A stretch of DNA of 26,909 nucleotides from Pseudomonadota bacterium (GCA_021847165.1 JAJZUH010000002.1:1-26909), one strand, 5' to 3'. Counted from the stretch's first letter, positions 1 to 9,689 are shown. The notes: generated by a model not told the origin, from the letters alone. Numbers and translations: made by a program.

Positions 1-591
1 CTGATCGAGCAGGGCGTGCTCGACCGCGAGCTGTTCGAGGCAAAGAACCTTGCGTTCTATGAACAATACAAGGCAGGCACGCTGAATATCGGCGAGTTCC
101 TCGATTTCCAGCTCAAGCCCCTGTCGCGCCATGCGCGCAAGCTGCTGGACGAGTGGCATGAGGAATTCATGCGCCGCAAGGTGCACCCGATGATGGGGGA
201 AAAGGGGCGCGACCTGGTGGCCAGGCACCAGCTGGCAGGCGATGTGTGCGTGATCGTCACCGCTACCAACAGCTTCGTGACCGCTCCCATCGCGCGCGCC
301 TTTGGCGTGGCGCACCTGATCGCGACCGAGCCGGAGGAGAACGACGGCGAGTTCACCGGCAATGTCGCCGGGATCCCGAGCTTTCGCGAAGGCAAGGTGG
401 TGCGCATGGAAAATTGGCTGTCCAGCCACGGCTGGAGTTGGGAAAGTTTCGAGGAAACATGGTTTTATAGCGATTCCCTGAACGACCTGCCGCTGCTGTC
501 CAAGGTCCTGCACCCGGTCGCCGTCGATCCCGATGCGACCTTGCGCGCGCATGCCGAAAAGCACGGCTGGCCGGTCATTTCCCTGCGGTAG
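1..591 (+). CDS. HAD-superfamily hydrolase, subfamily IB (phosphoserine-phosphatase-like), C-terminal part
   Basis: The reading frame is open from base 1, so the gene starts upstream of the window; 196 residues are visible. Family knowledge: HAD-IB enzymes hydrolyse small phosphate esters through an Asp nucleophile. Seen: motif II is the Thr in IVTATNSF, and motif IV is the acidic pair in YSDSLNDLPLL that binds Mg. The N-terminal DxDxT motif with the nucleophile lies outside the window and cannot be checked. The visible part fits the SerB-like group of about 220 residues often found beside pcnB in betaproteobacteria. The GTG at 16 is internal and not the start. Substrate unknown; a phosphoserine or histidinol phosphate role cannot be separated from here. 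Confidence 0.85.
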   Translation: MIEQGVLDRELFEAKNLAFYEQYKAGTLNIGEFLDFQLKPLSRHARKLLDEWHEEFMRRKVHPMMGEKGRDLVARHQLAGDVCVIVTATNSFVTAPIARAFGVAHLIATEPEENDGEFTGNVAGIPSFREGKVVRMENWLSSHGWSWESFEETWFYSDSLNDLPLLSKVLHPVAVDPDATLRAHAEKHGWPVISLR

Positions 592-597
592 TTCGAA

Positions 598-656
598 ACT
601 CGCGTAGCGATTCGAGTGCCCTTTCCCCCGTTCGCGGGGGAAAGTTGGATAGGGGG
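598..656. repeat. REP-like palindromic intergenic element
   Basis: A perfect 10-bp inverted repeat (CTTTCCCCCG at 621-630, CGGGGGAAAG at 635-644, loop TTCG) is followed by a G-rich tail. It resembles the CCCTCTCCC/GGGAGAGGG type of palindromic intergenic repeat common in proteobacteria. ACTCG/CGAGT arms at 598-602 and 613-617 form a second small inverted repeat just upstream. There is no T-run after the stem, so a terminator role is weakly supported. Confidence 0.5.
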
Positions 657-727
657 CGGTCATGGCAAATCTCGGATATGAGTTCTTGACATGACCGCAG
701 AACGGAAGGTCCTGAGGGGGGGCGGTG

Positions 728-739
728 TATAATCCCGCC
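728..739 (+). promoter_or_regulatory. pcnB promoter -10 element with GC discriminator
   Basis: A consensus TATAAT (728-733) is followed directly by CCCGCC, about 45 bp before the pcnB ATG. No good -35 is seen at 16-18 bp spacing; the TTGACA at 686-691 is 36 bp away and too far. The TATAAT plus G/C-rich layout recurs at other gene starts in this window. Confidence 0.45.
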
Positions 740-778
740 TGTCGCCGCATCAACGCGGCGATTTCAACTTTTCTGACG

Positions 779-2122
779 ATGATAAAAAGACTGATCAAGC
801 GGGTATTCGGTAAGACTGCTCCGGCGCGTACGGCGGGAGCGGCGCACGTGATTCCCTATGAAATACACAAGGTTAGCCGGGATGGCATCAGTTACGGCGC
901 ACGCCGCGTGACCGACGGCCTGCAGGCTGCCGGGTTCAAGGCCTTCGTGGTTGGCGGTGCGGTGCGCGACCTGTTGCTGGACCGCCAGCCCAAGGATTTC
1001 GACGTTGCCACCGACGCCACGCCGGAGGAGGTGAAGCGGGTGTTCCGTCGTGCGCGCATCATCGGCCGGCGCTTCCGCCTGGTGCATGTGATGTTCGGCG
1101 AGGAGACGGTGGAGGTTTCCACCTTCCGCCGCGCGATCGATGCGGAAGATGCGGAAACCGACGAGCACGGGCGCATCCTGCGCGACAACGAGTTCGGCGA
1201 CCAGGAGCAGGACGCGGCGCGGCGCGACTTCACCGCGAATGCGCTGTTCTATGACCCCTCCACGCAGGAGATTTTCGATTACCACAACGGCTATGCCGAC
1301 ATCCGCGCCAACACCCTGCGCATGATCGGCGACCCGGAAGTGCGCTACCGCGAAGACCCGGTGCGCATGCTGCGTGCCGTACGCCTATCCGCCAAGCTCG
1401 GCATGAAACTGGACCCATCCACGGCGGCCCCGATTGCCAGGATGAAGGAGCTGCTGGGCAACGTGCCGGAAGCGCGCCTGTTCGACGAGATGCTCAAGCT
1501 GCTGCTGTCCGGCCACGCCTTGCCCTGCATCAGGAAGCTGCGCGCGATGGAGCTGCACCACGGCATGCTGCCGATGCTGGACGTGATCCTGGAGCAGCCG
1601 ATGGGCGAGAAATTCGTCATGCTGGCGCTGCAAAGTACCGATCAACGCATCGCCGAAGAGAAGCCGGCATCGCCCGCCTTCCTGTTTGCCGCCCTGTTGT
1701 GGCACGAGGTGCTGGCGGCCTGGAAGAGCCGGCAGGAAGCTGGCGAGCGCCCGGTGGCAGCGATGCATGCGGCGATGGATGAGGTATTGGACAGGCAGCG
1801 TGCGCAACTGGCCATCCCGCGCCGGTACGACACGGTGATGAAGGAGCTATGGCTGCTGCAGCCGCGCTTCGAGCAGCGCGGCGGCCAGCGCCCCTTCCGG
1901 CTGCTGGCATTGCCGCGTTTCCGCGCCGCTTACGATTTCCTGATGTTGCGCTGCGAGAGCGGCGAGGTGGATGCCGGGCTGGGGGCATGGTGGGAGGAAT
2001 TCCAGCATGCCGGCGACGAGCGCCGCGCCGAGATGCTGCAGCCCGACAGCGACGCACCCAAGAAACGCCGCCGGCGCAGCAAGAAACCCGCTGCCGCACA
2101 GGCGGAATTGCCCATAGACTGA
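779..2122 (+). CDS. pcnB: Poly(A) polymerase I
   Basis: PcnB adds 3' poly(A) tails to RNA and so marks it for decay. The 447-residue product has the class II nucleotidyltransferase signature: GGAVRD at about 59-64 and the metal-binding DFD at 73-75, then an RRDFTANAL segment near 150 and a basic C-terminal tail (PKKRRRRSKK). The basic tail and the folK neighbour favour poly(A) polymerase over the related CCA-adding enzyme. The frame is open back to 725, but that extension overlaps the TATAAT box, so I take ATG 779, which gives the basic start MIKRLIKR. The stop TGA shares its last base with the folK ATG (TGATG), indicating translational coupling. Confidence 0.93.
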   Translation: MIKRLIKRVFGKTAPARTAGAAHVIPYEIHKVSRDGISYGARRVTDGLQAAGFKAFVVGGAVRDLLLDRQPKDFDVATDATPEEVKRVFRRARIIGRRFRLVHVMFGEETVEVSTFRRAIDAEDAETDEHGRILRDNEFGDQEQDAARRDFTANALFYDPSTQEIFDYHNGYADIRANTLRMIGDPEVRYREDPVRMLRAVRLSAKLGMKLDPSTAAPIARMKELLGNVPEARLFDEMLKLLLSGHALPCIRKLRAMELHHGMLPMLDVILEQPMGEKFVMLALQSTDQRIAEEKPASPAFLFAALLWHEVLAAWKSRQEAGERPVAAMHAAMDEVLDRQRAQLAIPRRYDTVMKELWLLQPRFEQRGGQRPFRLLALPRFRAAYDFLMLRCESGEVDAGLGAWWEEFQHAGDERRAEMLQPDSDAPKKRRRRSKKPAAAQAELPID

Positions 2123-2604
2123 TGAAACACATGGCATTCATTGGATTGGGCAGCAATCTGGCCGATCCGCTGGCGCAGGTATCGAGCGCGCTGGATGCAT
2201 TGGGCCGGTTGCCGCAGCTGCGGGTGGTGCGCAGATCCTCGTTATATCGCAGCGCCCCGGTGGGATATCTCGAACAGCCGGATTTCATCAACGCGGTGGC
2301 GCAGCTGGAGACCGGACTGACGCCGCGTGCCTTGCTGGATGCGCTGCTGGCACTGGAACACGAGTTTGGCCGGACGCGCGAATTCTGCAATGCGCCGCGC
2401 ACGCTGGATCTCGACTTGTTGCTGTACGACGACTTGCAGCATCATGAGCACGGGCTGACCATTCCGCATCCGCAGATGCATCTGCGTGCATTCGTGTTGC
2501 AGCCCTTGCTGGAGCTCGTGCCGGATTGCGTGATTCCCGGAGTCGGCCCGGCGGCAAAGGCGGCGCTGCAATGCGCAGAGCAGAGGCTGGAGAGGGTGGT
2601 TTAG
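2122..2604 (+). CDS. folK: 2-amino-4-hydroxy-6-hydroxymethyldihydropteridine pyrophosphokinase (HPPK)
   Basis: FolK transfers pyrophosphate from ATP to 6-hydroxymethyl-7,8-dihydropterin in folate synthesis. The 160-residue product matches the family length. Seen: GLGSNLADP at the N-terminus, the SSLYRSAPVG loop, the QPDFINAV segment and the metal-binding RTLDLDLLL motif (Asp96 and Asp98). The start ATG overlaps the pcnB stop by one base, so the long in-frame extension upstream is not coding. pcnB-folK next to pan genes is also seen in E. coli. The link is biochemical: PanB further down uses 5,10-methylenetetrahydrofolate. Confidence 0.95.
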   Translation: MKHMAFIGLGSNLADPLAQVSSALDALGRLPQLRVVRRSSLYRSAPVGYLEQPDFINAVAQLETGLTPRALLDALLALEHEFGRTREFCNAPRTLDLDLLLYDDLQHHEHGLTIPHPQMHLRAFVLQPLLELVPDCVIPGVGPAAKAALQCAEQRLERVV

Positions 2605-2663
2605 TCACATGGCGCTCGGCCTGTTCGACGGTCATGCGCCGATGTTTGAAAGGTTTTGCCGGA

Positions 2664-3308
2664 ATGTCCCTGAGTAAGTATCGCTACATCGTGGTGGAAG
2701 GCCCCATCGGCGTGGGCAAGACCAGCCTCGCACAGCGCCTGGCCGATCATGCCGAAGCGCAGCCGCTGCTGGAAAAGCCGCAGGACAACCCATTCCTGGC
2801 CAATTTCTACCAGGACCCGATACGTTATGCCTTGCCCACGCAGCTGTTCTTCCTGTTCCAGCGCATCAACGAGGCGCGCGACATGGCGCAGATGGACCTG
2901 TTCCGCAGCCGCACGGTCTCCGATTACCTGTTCGAGAAGGATGCGCTGTTCGCACGCCTGACCCTGAGCGATGACGAATACAAGCTCTACCAGACCATTT
3001 ACCAGGGCCTGTCGCCGCAGGCGCCCACGCCGGATCTGGTGATTTATCTGCAAGCGCCTGCTTACACGCTGTCCGAGCGGGTGCGGAGGCGCGGGCATCG
3101 CTATGAGCGCACGATCCAGGATGATTACCTGGCACGCCTGGCTGACAGTTATGGCGAGTTTTTCCATCATTACGACGAAGCGCCGCTGCTGGTGGTAAAT
3201 AGCGAGCACCTGAATTTTGTGGATAATGCGGATCACTTCAACCTGCTGCTCGACCGCATCGGCAAGATGCGCGGGCGGCGCGAATATTTCAACGTAGGCG
3301 GGGATTGA
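2664..3308 (+). CDS. Deoxynucleoside kinase (deoxyadenosine/deoxyguanosine kinase type)
   Basis: Enzymes of this family phosphorylate deoxynucleosides with ATP for salvage into dNTP pools. The 214-residue product has a P-loop GPIGVGKT at about 13-20, the RTVSDYLF segment and the RVRRRGHRYE lid-like basic segment, all typical of the dNK/Dgk family. Start chosen at ATG 2664 because residues from SKYRYIVVEG onward match the family; the frame is open further upstream into folK, and ATG 2634 is possible, but neither has a good Shine-Dalgarno. It sits 59 bp after folK and 61 bp before panB in one orientation, so it is probably part of the same operon. Exact base preference (dA, dG or dC) cannot be read from sequence. 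Confidence 0.85.
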   Translation: MSLSKYRYIVVEGPIGVGKTSLAQRLADHAEAQPLLEKPQDNPFLANFYQDPIRYALPTQLFFLFQRINEARDMAQMDLFRSRTVSDYLFEKDALFARLTLSDDEYKLYQTIYQGLSPQAPTPDLVIYLQAPAYTLSERVRRRGHRYERTIQDDYLARLADSYGEFFHHYDEAPLLVVNSEHLNFVDNADHFNLLLDRIGKMRGRREYFNVGGD

Positions 3309-3328
3309 AATTGTTTTTATTCGTTTGC

Positions 3329-3366
3329 CTCCTCACCCGCTTGCGGGAGAGGATTGAGGAGAGGGG
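3329..3366. repeat. REP-like palindrome carrying the panB ribosome binding site
   Basis: Outer arms CTCCTCA (3329-3335) and TGAGGAG (3355-3361) enclose an inner stem CCCGC/GCGGG (3336-3340 and 3343-3347) with a two-base loop and a seven-base bulge. The 3' arm runs on as AGGGG just before the panB ATG at 3370, so the Shine-Dalgarno lies inside the hairpin's 3' arm. The G/A-rich half resembles the GGGAGAGG type of intergenic repeat seen elsewhere in the window. Confidence 0.55.
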
Positions 3367-3369
3367 CTG

Positions 3370-4161
3370 ATGCGGAAGACGCTCACGACATTGCAGGCCA
3401 TGCGTAACCAGGGCGAAAAGATCGCCGTGCTGACCTGCTATGACGCCAGCTTCGCTTCCCTGATGGAAGCGAACGGCGTGGATGTGCTGCTGGTCGGCGA
3501 TTCGCTGGGGATGGTGATCCAGGGACGCGCGACCACCCTGCCGGTGACCATCGAGCAGATGGCGTATCACGTTGCGTGTGTCGCGAGCGGTGCGCAGCAG
3601 GCGTTCATCGTCGCCGACATGCCGTTCGGCACTTCGCAAGTCAGTCCGCGCGAGACTTTCGCCTATGCCGTGCAGCTCATGGCGGCAGGAGCGCACATGG
3701 TCAAGATCGAGGGTGGCGAAGAAATGGCCGACACGGTGCAGTTCCTCAGCACGCGCGGCATCCCGGTGTGCGGGCATATCGGCCTCACGCCGCAATCGGT
3801 GCATCAGCTGGGCGGTTACCGGGTGCAGGGCAAGGGCGACGCCGCTGCCCGGAAATTGCTGCGCGATGCGCTGGCCCTGCAGCGGGCTGGGGCGGGGATC
3901 GTGTTGATGGAGGCCATTCCGGCGGCATTGGCGTCCGAAGTCACCGCGACGCTGTCCGTCCCCACCATCGGCATCGGCGCCGGCGCCGGTTGTTCCGGAC
4001 AGGTGCTGGTGGTGTACGACATGCTGGGCATCTATCCCGGCAAGAAGGCGCGCTTCGTCAAGGATTTCATGGTTGGCGCGGGCTCCGTCGCCCAGGCGGT
4101 CGCAAACTACGTTGCCGAAGTGAAATCCGGGACATTCCCTGCGCAGGAACATTGCTTCTGA
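3370..4161 (+). CDS. panB: 3-methyl-2-oxobutanoate hydroxymethyltransferase (ketopantoate hydroxymethyltransferase)
   Basis: PanB transfers a hydroxymethyl group from 5,10-methylenetetrahydrofolate to 2-oxoisovalerate, the first committed step to pantothenate. The 263-residue product has the expected TIM-barrel motifs: LTCYDASFA near 21, the metal-binding VGDSLGMV at about 42-49, DMPFG near 88, VKIEGG near 112, GHIGLTPQ near 135 and [14 protein letters not shown] near 200. Length and motifs are complete. ATG 3370 follows a strong purine-rich Shine-Dalgarno that comes from the REP-like hairpin. The stop overlaps the panC start by one base (TGATG). Confidence 0.97.
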   Translation: MRKTLTTLQAMRNQGEKIAVLTCYDASFASLMEANGVDVLLVGDSLGMVIQGRATTLPVTIEQMAYHVACVASGAQQAFIVADMPFGTSQVSPRETFAYAVQLMAAGAHMVKIEGGEEMADTVQFLSTRGIPVCGHIGLTPQSVHQLGGYRVQGKGDAAARKLLRDALALQRAGAGIVLMEAIPAALASEVTATLSVPTIGIGAGAGCSGQVLVVYDMLGIYPGKKARFVKDFMVGAGSVAQAVANYVAEVKSGTFPAQEHCF

Positions 4162-4988
4162 TGCAGCTCGTTCATTCCGTGGTCGAACTTCGAGCAAGGC
4201 TGGCGGGCGAGCAGTCGGTCGCCTTTGTGCCGACCATGGGCAATCTGCACGCAGGACATATCGAGCTGGTACGTATCGCGCGCCAGCACGGCTCCTGCGT
4301 GGTGGTCAGCATTTTCGTCAATCCCCTGCAGTTCGGCCCCAACGAAGACTTCGACAAGTATCCGCGCACGCTGGAAGCCGACTGCGCCAAGCTGGAGGGA
4401 CTGGCAGACGTGGTGTTCGCCCCCACGGTGGGCGAGATGTATCCCGAAAAGCAGACCGTCTTCGTCGAGCCGCCTCCGGTCGCCAACGAGTTATGCGGAG
4501 CCTTCCGCCCCGGCCATTTTCTCGGCGTGGCGACCGTGGTGCTGAAGCTGTTCAATCTGGTGCAGCCGCAAATCGCCGTCTTCGGCAAGAAGGATTACCA
4601 GCAGCTTGCCATCATCCGTCAAATGGTTATCCAGCTGAACCTGCCCATCACGATCATTGGCGCGGAGACTGCCCGCGCGGCGGATGGCCTGGCGCTGTCG
4701 TCGCGCAACCAGTACCTGTCCGCAGAAGAGCGAACCGAAGCGGCATTTTTGAGTCAAATTCTGCGTGGGATGGGGATTGCCCTGAAAGAGGGAGAGACCG
4801 GTTATGCCGGTCTCGAGGAAAAGGCGGGCGCGGCGCTTGCCAAGCGTGGCTGGCAGGTGGAGTATGTTGCAGTGCGCAGACAGGCCGATCTTGGCATTCC
4901 GGGAGAGGGCGAACGCAATCTGGTCTTGCTGGCAGCCGCCCGGCTGGGCAAGACCCGGCTAATCGATAATATCGAGGTTGGTCTTTGA
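4161..4988 (+). CDS. panC: Pantothenate synthetase (pantoate-beta-alanine ligase)
   Basis: PanC joins pantoate and beta-alanine with ATP through a pantoyl-adenylate. The 275-residue product has the nucleotidyltransferase signature [10 protein letters not shown] (about 24-33), the [12 protein letters not shown] pantoate/ATP segment, [22 protein letters not shown] and the KMSKS-equivalent [10 protein letters not shown]. It is complete. The frame is open well upstream of 4161, across panB, but that part is panB read in another frame. ATG 4161 overlaps the panB stop and gives the expected N-terminus, so the genes are translationally coupled. A promoter for panD starts inside its last codons. Confidence 0.97.
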   Translation: MQLVHSVVELRARLAGEQSVAFVPTMGNLHAGHIELVRIARQHGSCVVVSIFVNPLQFGPNEDFDKYPRTLEADCAKLEGLADVVFAPTVGEMYPEKQTVFVEPPPVANELCGAFRPGHFLGVATVVLKLFNLVQPQIAVFGKKDYQQLAIIRQMVIQLNLPITIIGAETARAADGLALSSRNQYLSAEERTEAAFLSQILRGMGIALKEGETGYAGLEEKAGAALAKRGWQVEYVAVRRQADLGIPGEGERNLVLLAAARLGKTRLIDNIEVGL

Positions 4989-5013
4989 TTTCGGGGCGTT
5001 TATAATGCGCGCC
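4978..5013 (+). promoter_or_regulatory. panD promoter
   Basis: TTGGTC (4978-4983) and TATAAT (5001-5006) are separated by 17 bp; GCGCGCC follows the -10 directly. The -35 lies within the end of panC. This would allow panD to be transcribed apart from panB-panC, with a leader of about 95 nt. Confidence 0.6.
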
Positions 5014-5070
5014 CGCCGGACTTTGGGTGGAAGTTTAAGATTGCCTTTCTCGTGCGCTTCCTTGCCAATC

Positions 5071-5103
5071 GGCGGGAGAGGGCAGAGGAGAGGGCAGAGG
5101 AGG
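5071..5103 (+). repeat. Purine-rich tandem repeat forming the panD ribosome binding region
   Basis: The 12-base unit GAGAGGGCAGAG occurs twice in tandem (5076-5087 and 5088-5099) followed by a partial third copy GAGG (5100-5103). It provides several overlapping Shine-Dalgarno-like sequences 6-30 bases before the panD ATG. The first part (GGCGGGAGAGGG) resembles the right arm of the REP-like repeat near panB. Confidence 0.65.
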
Positions 5104-5108
5104 TGACC

Positions 5109-5492
5109 ATGCAACGAACCATGCTACAGGCCAAATTGCACCGCGTGCGCGTGACGCAGTCGGAGCTGCATTACGAGGGTTCCTGCGCCATCGACGACGA
5201 CCTGCTGGATGCTTCCGGCATCAGGGAATATCAGGCGATCGACATCTACAACGTCACCAACGGCGAGCGCTTCAGCACTTATGCCATCCGTGCCGAGCGC
5301 GGTTCGGGCACCATCTCCGTGAACGGAGCGGCAGCGCACAAGGCCGACCCGGGCGACATCCTCATCATCGCGGCATTTTCCGTCTATTCCGAACTGGAAT
5401 TGCAGAAATACCATCCCACGCTGGTCTATGTGGACGAGAACAACCGCATCATCGACAAGCGCGACAAGATACCCGTACAGGCTGCAGCCTGA
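5109..5492 (+). CDS. panD: Aspartate 1-decarboxylase proenzyme
   Basis: PanD makes beta-alanine, the partner substrate of PanC. It is a pyruvoyl enzyme that cleaves itself between Gly24 and Ser25; the sequence shows YEGSCAID with Gly24-Ser25 when counted from ATG 5109, which supports this start. Other family motifs are [16 protein letters not shown] and [14 protein letters not shown]. The 127-residue length is normal. A longer frame from GTG 5052 would translate the purine repeat as RAEERAEE and is rejected. A second in-frame ATG at 5121 is also possible. Together with panB and panC the whole pantothenate branch from ketoisovalerate and aspartate is here, except ketopantoate reductase. Confidence 0.95.
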   Translation: MQRTMLQAKLHRVRVTQSELHYEGSCAIDDDLLDASGIREYQAIDIYNVTNGERFSTYAIRAERGSGTISVNGAAAHKADPGDILIIAAFSVYSELELQKYHPTLVYVDENNRIIDKRDKIPVQAAA

Positions 5493-5496
5493 ATGA

Positions 5497-5526
5497 ACAA
5501 AGCCCCGCGAACGCGGGGCTTGTTGT
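5497..5526. terminator. Bidirectional intrinsic terminator between panD and purB
   Basis: The stem AGCCCCGCG/CGCGGGGCT (5501-5509 and 5512-5520) with an AA loop sits between the convergent ends of panD and purB. It is flanked by A-rich sequence on the left and TTGTTGTTT on the right, so it can serve both strands. Confidence 0.8.
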
Positions 5527-5547
5527 TTGCACGACCCGAAAATTTAC

Positions 5548-6939
<1,392 letters not shown>

Positions 6940-6940
6940 T

Positions 6941-6953
6941 CAGGTGCGCATTT
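6941..6953 (-). promoter_or_regulatory. Possible purB -10 element with GC discriminator
   Basis: On the minus strand TAAAAT (6953-6948) is followed by GCGCACC (6947-6941), the same layout as the other -10 boxes in this window. No convincing -35 is seen at 17 bp. It lies in the 62-bp gap before purB. Confidence 0.35.
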
Positions 6954-6980
6954 TACGTGAAAGCATGCCAAAGCGCAGCG

Positions 6981-8033
6981 TCAGGCAGCAGGCTGGTTCA
7001 GGTGCAGTGTGCGTGTGGGGAAGGCGAACTCGGCGCCGTGTTTGGCAACGATCTCGGAAATTTGCAGCAGGATGTCCTGTTTGCTCGCATGGAACTGGGA
7101 CAGTTTGGTGTGCCTGCTGAAAGCCTGGAAGACAAGGTTGATCGAGGAGTCGGCGAATTGATCGAAAGCCACTACCGTTTCCTGCCCGGTATCGATATCG
7201 GGGTGGTTCTGCAGCATGGCTTGTATTTCCGCGACGATGGCGCCCATCTTGCCGAGGTCGTCATAGCGCAGGCCGATGGTCTCGCGGATGCGGCGGTGCG
7301 ACATGCGCGACGGGTTCTCCACCACGATGGAGGTGAACAAGGCATTGGGCACGTAGATCAGCGCCATATTGGTGGCGCGCAGGCGGGTCTGGCGCCAGCC
7401 GATGTGTTCCACCTTGCCTTCGATCTGCTTGTCCGGTGAGCGTATCGTCTCGCCCACATTGAATGGCCTGTCCAGGTGGATCATCAAGCCGCCGAAGAAG
7501 TTCGCCAGCAGATCCTTGGCGGCGAAACCGACTGCGATGCCGCCCATGCCGCCGAAGGCCAGCACGCCGGAGATGCTGAATCCCAGCGTTTGCATCACTC
7601 CCAGCGCGGCGGCGACGATCACGGTGATGCGCGCCACCTTGCTCAGGCCGTCTACCGTGGTGCGATCGGCTTCCTCTCCCATGCCGGTTCGCGAGCTCAC
7701 CACGTTGTCGCCCAGTTCGCGGATCAGCTGGAGCAGGAACCACGAGAGGCAAAGCACGATGCCGATGTCGCGCATGGGGGCGATATATTCAAGCAACTGC
7801 TCGCCGGTCTGGCGATGGATCAGGTGCAGCGCGAAAGAGATGCCGCCAAGCCAGATCAGGACCGGCAGCGGTCTGCGCGCGGCCTCGATCAGCGAGTCAT
7901 CCCATATGTTGCTGGTGCGGGCGGCGATTTTTTCGGCATGTTGCAGCACGAGCCGTGCCACAACATGAGCTGCAACGGTGGCAGCGAGGATCAGCAACAG
8001 GCGGATGGTTTCGGGACTCAGGTTGATGGGCAT
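6981..8033 (-). CDS. Mechanosensitive ion channel family protein (MscS type)
   Basis: MscS-family channels open under membrane tension to release solutes on osmotic downshock. The 350-residue product has hydrophobic segments near 8-28, 55-72 and 88-107, then a pore helix region near 140-185 with the glycine/alanine-rich stretch GVLAFGGMGGIAVGFAAKDLL, followed by NFFGGLMIHLDRPFNVGE (start of the beta domain) and a soluble C-terminal domain with YVPNALF. It is larger than E. coli MscS (286 aa) and closer to the YbdG/YnaI size class. It lies 15 bp after mnmA and occupies the place that hflD has in E. coli. I do not assign a specific paralog name. Confidence 0.9.
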   Translation of the reverse strand: MPINLSPETIRLLLILAATVAAHVVARLVLQHAEKIAARTSNIWDDSLIEAARRPLPVLIWLGGISFALHLIHRQTGEQLLEYIAPMRDIGIVLCLSWFLLQLIRELGDNVVSSRTGMGEEADRTTVDGLSKVARITVIVAAALGVMQTLGFSISGVLAFGGMGGIAVGFAAKDLLANFFGGLMIHLDRPFNVGETIRSPDKQIEGKVEHIGWRQTRLRATNMALIYVPNALFTSIVVENPSRMSHRRIRETIGLRYDDLGKMGAIVAEIQAMLQNHPDIDTGQETVVAFDQFADSSINLVFQAFSRHTKLSQFHASKQDILLQISEIVAKHGAEFAFPTRTLHLNQPAA

Positions 8034-8048
8034 GGGGATTCCCGCTGC

Positions 8049-9134
8049 TTACTCAATGATGCCGCCGCCAAGGCAGATCTCGTTGTCGTACACCACGACG
8101 GACTGGCCCGGCGTCACGGCCCACTGCGCTTCGTCGAAGGTGAAGTGCGCAGTGCCGGCACCGGCAAGGGCGATATGACAGGGAGCATCCTGTTGGCGAT
8201 AGCGGGTTTTGGCGGCGTAGCTGCGTGCGGTGTCCGGTGCATGGCCGCCTATCCAGTGCATGTCCAGTGCATCGAGCTGCGAATTGAGCAGCAATGGGTG
8301 GTCGTGACCCTGCACCACGATCAGGCGGTTGCGCGGCATGTCCTTGCCGGCGACGAACCACGGTTCGCCGCTCGTTTCGCGCGAACCGCCAATACCCAGC
8401 CCCTGGCGCTGGCCGTAGGTGTAGAACGACAGGCCCATGTGTTGTCCCACCACCTTGCCCTCGGGCGTGACCATGTCGCCGGGTTTGGTGGGCAGGTAAC
8501 GGTTGAGGAATTCGCGGAACGGGCGTTCGCCGATGAAGCAGATGCCCGTGCTGTCCTTCTTGGCATGGTTGGCCAGGCCGTGTTCGCGCGCAATGTCGCG
8601 TACCTGCGACTTGAGCAGGTGCCCGAGCGGGAACATCGCCTTGCCCAGTTGCTGCTGGTTCAGCCGGTGCAGGAAATAGCTCTGGTCCTTGCTGTCATCC
8701 CTGGCTTTCAACAGCTGGAACAACCCATCGGCTTCGCGCACCTGCGCATAATGTCCGGTGGCGATGGCATCGGCCCCCAGGCGGATGGCATGGTCGAGGA
8801 AGGCTTTGAACTTGATCTCCGAATTGCACAGGATGTCCGGGTTGGGCGTGCGCCCGGCCTCGTATTCGCGCAGGAAGTAGCTGAATACGCGGTCCTTGTA
8901 TTCCTTGGCGAAATTCACCGCCTCGATGGGAATGCCGATGGTGTCGGCCACGGAGACGGCATCGATCAGGTCCTGACGCGAGGAGCAGTATTCGCTGTCG
9001 TCATCGTCTTCCCAGTTCTTCATGAACAGGCCGACCACTTCATAACCCTGTTGTTTCAGCAGGAGCGCAGTGACCGAGGAATCCACGCCGCCGGACATGC
9101 CGACGACGACAGTGACTTTACGATTGCTTTTCAC
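8049..9134 (-). CDS. mnmA: tRNA-specific 2-thiouridylase
   Basis: MnmA makes the 2-thiouridine at wobble position 34 of tRNA-Lys, -Glu and -Gln, taking sulfur from the IscS/Tus relay. The 361-residue product has the ATP PP-loop GMSGGVDSS (12-20), the first catalytic Cys (Cys103 in [10 protein letters not shown]) and the second in [13 protein letters not shown] near residue 200. The start is GTG 9134; no ATG precedes the PP-loop. It is preceded by a strong Shine-Dalgarno (GGAGGGAGAGGGG) that comes from a REP-like repeat arm. The upstream nudJ and the downstream purB match the E. coli order. Confidence 0.96.
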   Translation of the reverse strand: MKSNRKVTVVVGMSGGVDSSVTALLLKQQGYEVVGLFMKNWEDDDDSEYCSSRQDLIDAVSVADTIGIPIEAVNFAKEYKDRVFSYFLREYEAGRTPNPDILCNSEIKFKAFLDHAIRLGADAIATGHYAQVREADGLFQLLKARDDSKDQSYFLHRLNQQQLGKAMFPLGHLLKSQVRDIAREHGLANHAKKDSTGICFIGERPFREFLNRYLPTKPGDMVTPEGKVVGQHMGLSFYTYGQRQGLGIGGSRETSGEPWFVAGKDMPRNRLIVVQGHDHPLLLNSQLDALDMHWIGGHAPDTARSYAAKTRYRQQDAPCHIALAGAGTAHFTFDEAQWAVTPGQSVVVYDNEICLGGGIIE

Positions 9135-9138
9135 GATT

Positions 9139-9238
9139 GACCCCTCTCCCTCCGGGATAGCCAGCGAGTTGGCTGCGGTTTTTTGCAGCCTGGTCGAATG
9201 GCCAGTTGTTTTACCCAGAGGGTTCGGGTGAGGGAGTG
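9139..9238. repeat. REP-like element interrupted by an internal hairpin segment
   Basis: The 108-bp nudJ-mnmA gap holds a left arm CCCCTCTCCCTCCGGG (about 9141-9156) and a right arm CCCAGAGGGTTCGGGTGAGG (about 9214-9233). In the usual form of this repeat type the arms are close together; here about 57 bp lie between them. The insert contains a hairpin GGCTGC/GCAGCC (9171-9176 and 9185-9190) with a T-rich loop, then CTGG/CCAG arms. The left arm, read on the minus strand, supplies the mnmA Shine-Dalgarno. Confidence 0.5.
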
Positions 9239-9242
9239 CCCT

Positions 9243-9689
9243 TTACTCATAGTGGGTGATCAAATCCAGGGGGTAACGTTTACCCGCAAGATAGTCTTCC
9301 ACGCAGCGCAGGATCAGCGGGCTGCGGTGGCGCGCTTGCGTGGCGCGAAGCTCGTCCAGCGTCATCCAGACGGCGCGCACAATGCCCTTGTCCAGTGCGC
9401 GTTCCGGGTGATGGCCGAGGATGCTGCCACCGAAGGCGAAACGCAGATAGGTGGTGTTGGATGCGGTGGAATGCCAGCGGTAGACGCCGATCAGGTATTC
9501 CGGCGCGAATTCATAGGCCGATTCTTCCAATGCTTCACGTACTGCGCCAGCAGGCAGGGTCTCGTTCGGTTCCCAATGCCCGGCAGGCTGGTTGAACAAC
9601 AGGCCATGCGGAGTATGTTCTTCCACCAGTAAGAACTTGCCATCCAGTTCGAGGACGGCGGCGACGGTGGCATGTGGTTTCCAGATCAT
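9243..9689 (-). CDS. nudJ: NUDIX hydrolase, NudJ-like phosphatase
   Basis: E. coli NudJ hydrolyses nucleoside tri- and diphosphates and hydroxymethylpyrimidine pyrophosphate. The 148-residue product has a Nudix box from Gly37 to Ala58: GHWEPNE, then AVREALEESA, with the metal-binding Glu55/Glu56. The usual Gly after EEx is Ala here, a mild deviation. The NQPAGH start of the box is characteristic of the NudJ branch, and the nudJ-mnmA pairing matches E. coli. No Shine-Dalgarno precedes ATG 9689; the preceding six bases on the minus strand are all C, and a TAAAAT box lies just before them. Confidence 0.88.
   Translation of the reverse strand: MIWKPHATVAAVLELDGKFLLVEEHTPHGLLFNQPAGHWEPNETLPAGAVREALEESAYEFAPEYLIGVYRWHSTASNTTYLRFAFGGSILGHHPERALDKGIVRAVWMTLDELRATQARHRSPLILRCVEDYLAGKRYPLDLITHYE

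Noticed and set aside
621..644. Hairpin after the HAD gene as an intrinsic terminator
   Set aside because: No T-run follows on either side; it fits a REP-like repeat better.
686..733. TTGACA (686-691) with TATAAT (728-733) as one promoter before pcnB
   Set aside because: The spacing is 36 bp, far from the 16-18 bp needed.
7476..9140. 554-residue open frame on the plus strand over mscS and mnmA
   Set aside because: Antisense shadow; MnmA and MscS motifs on the minus strand are decisive.
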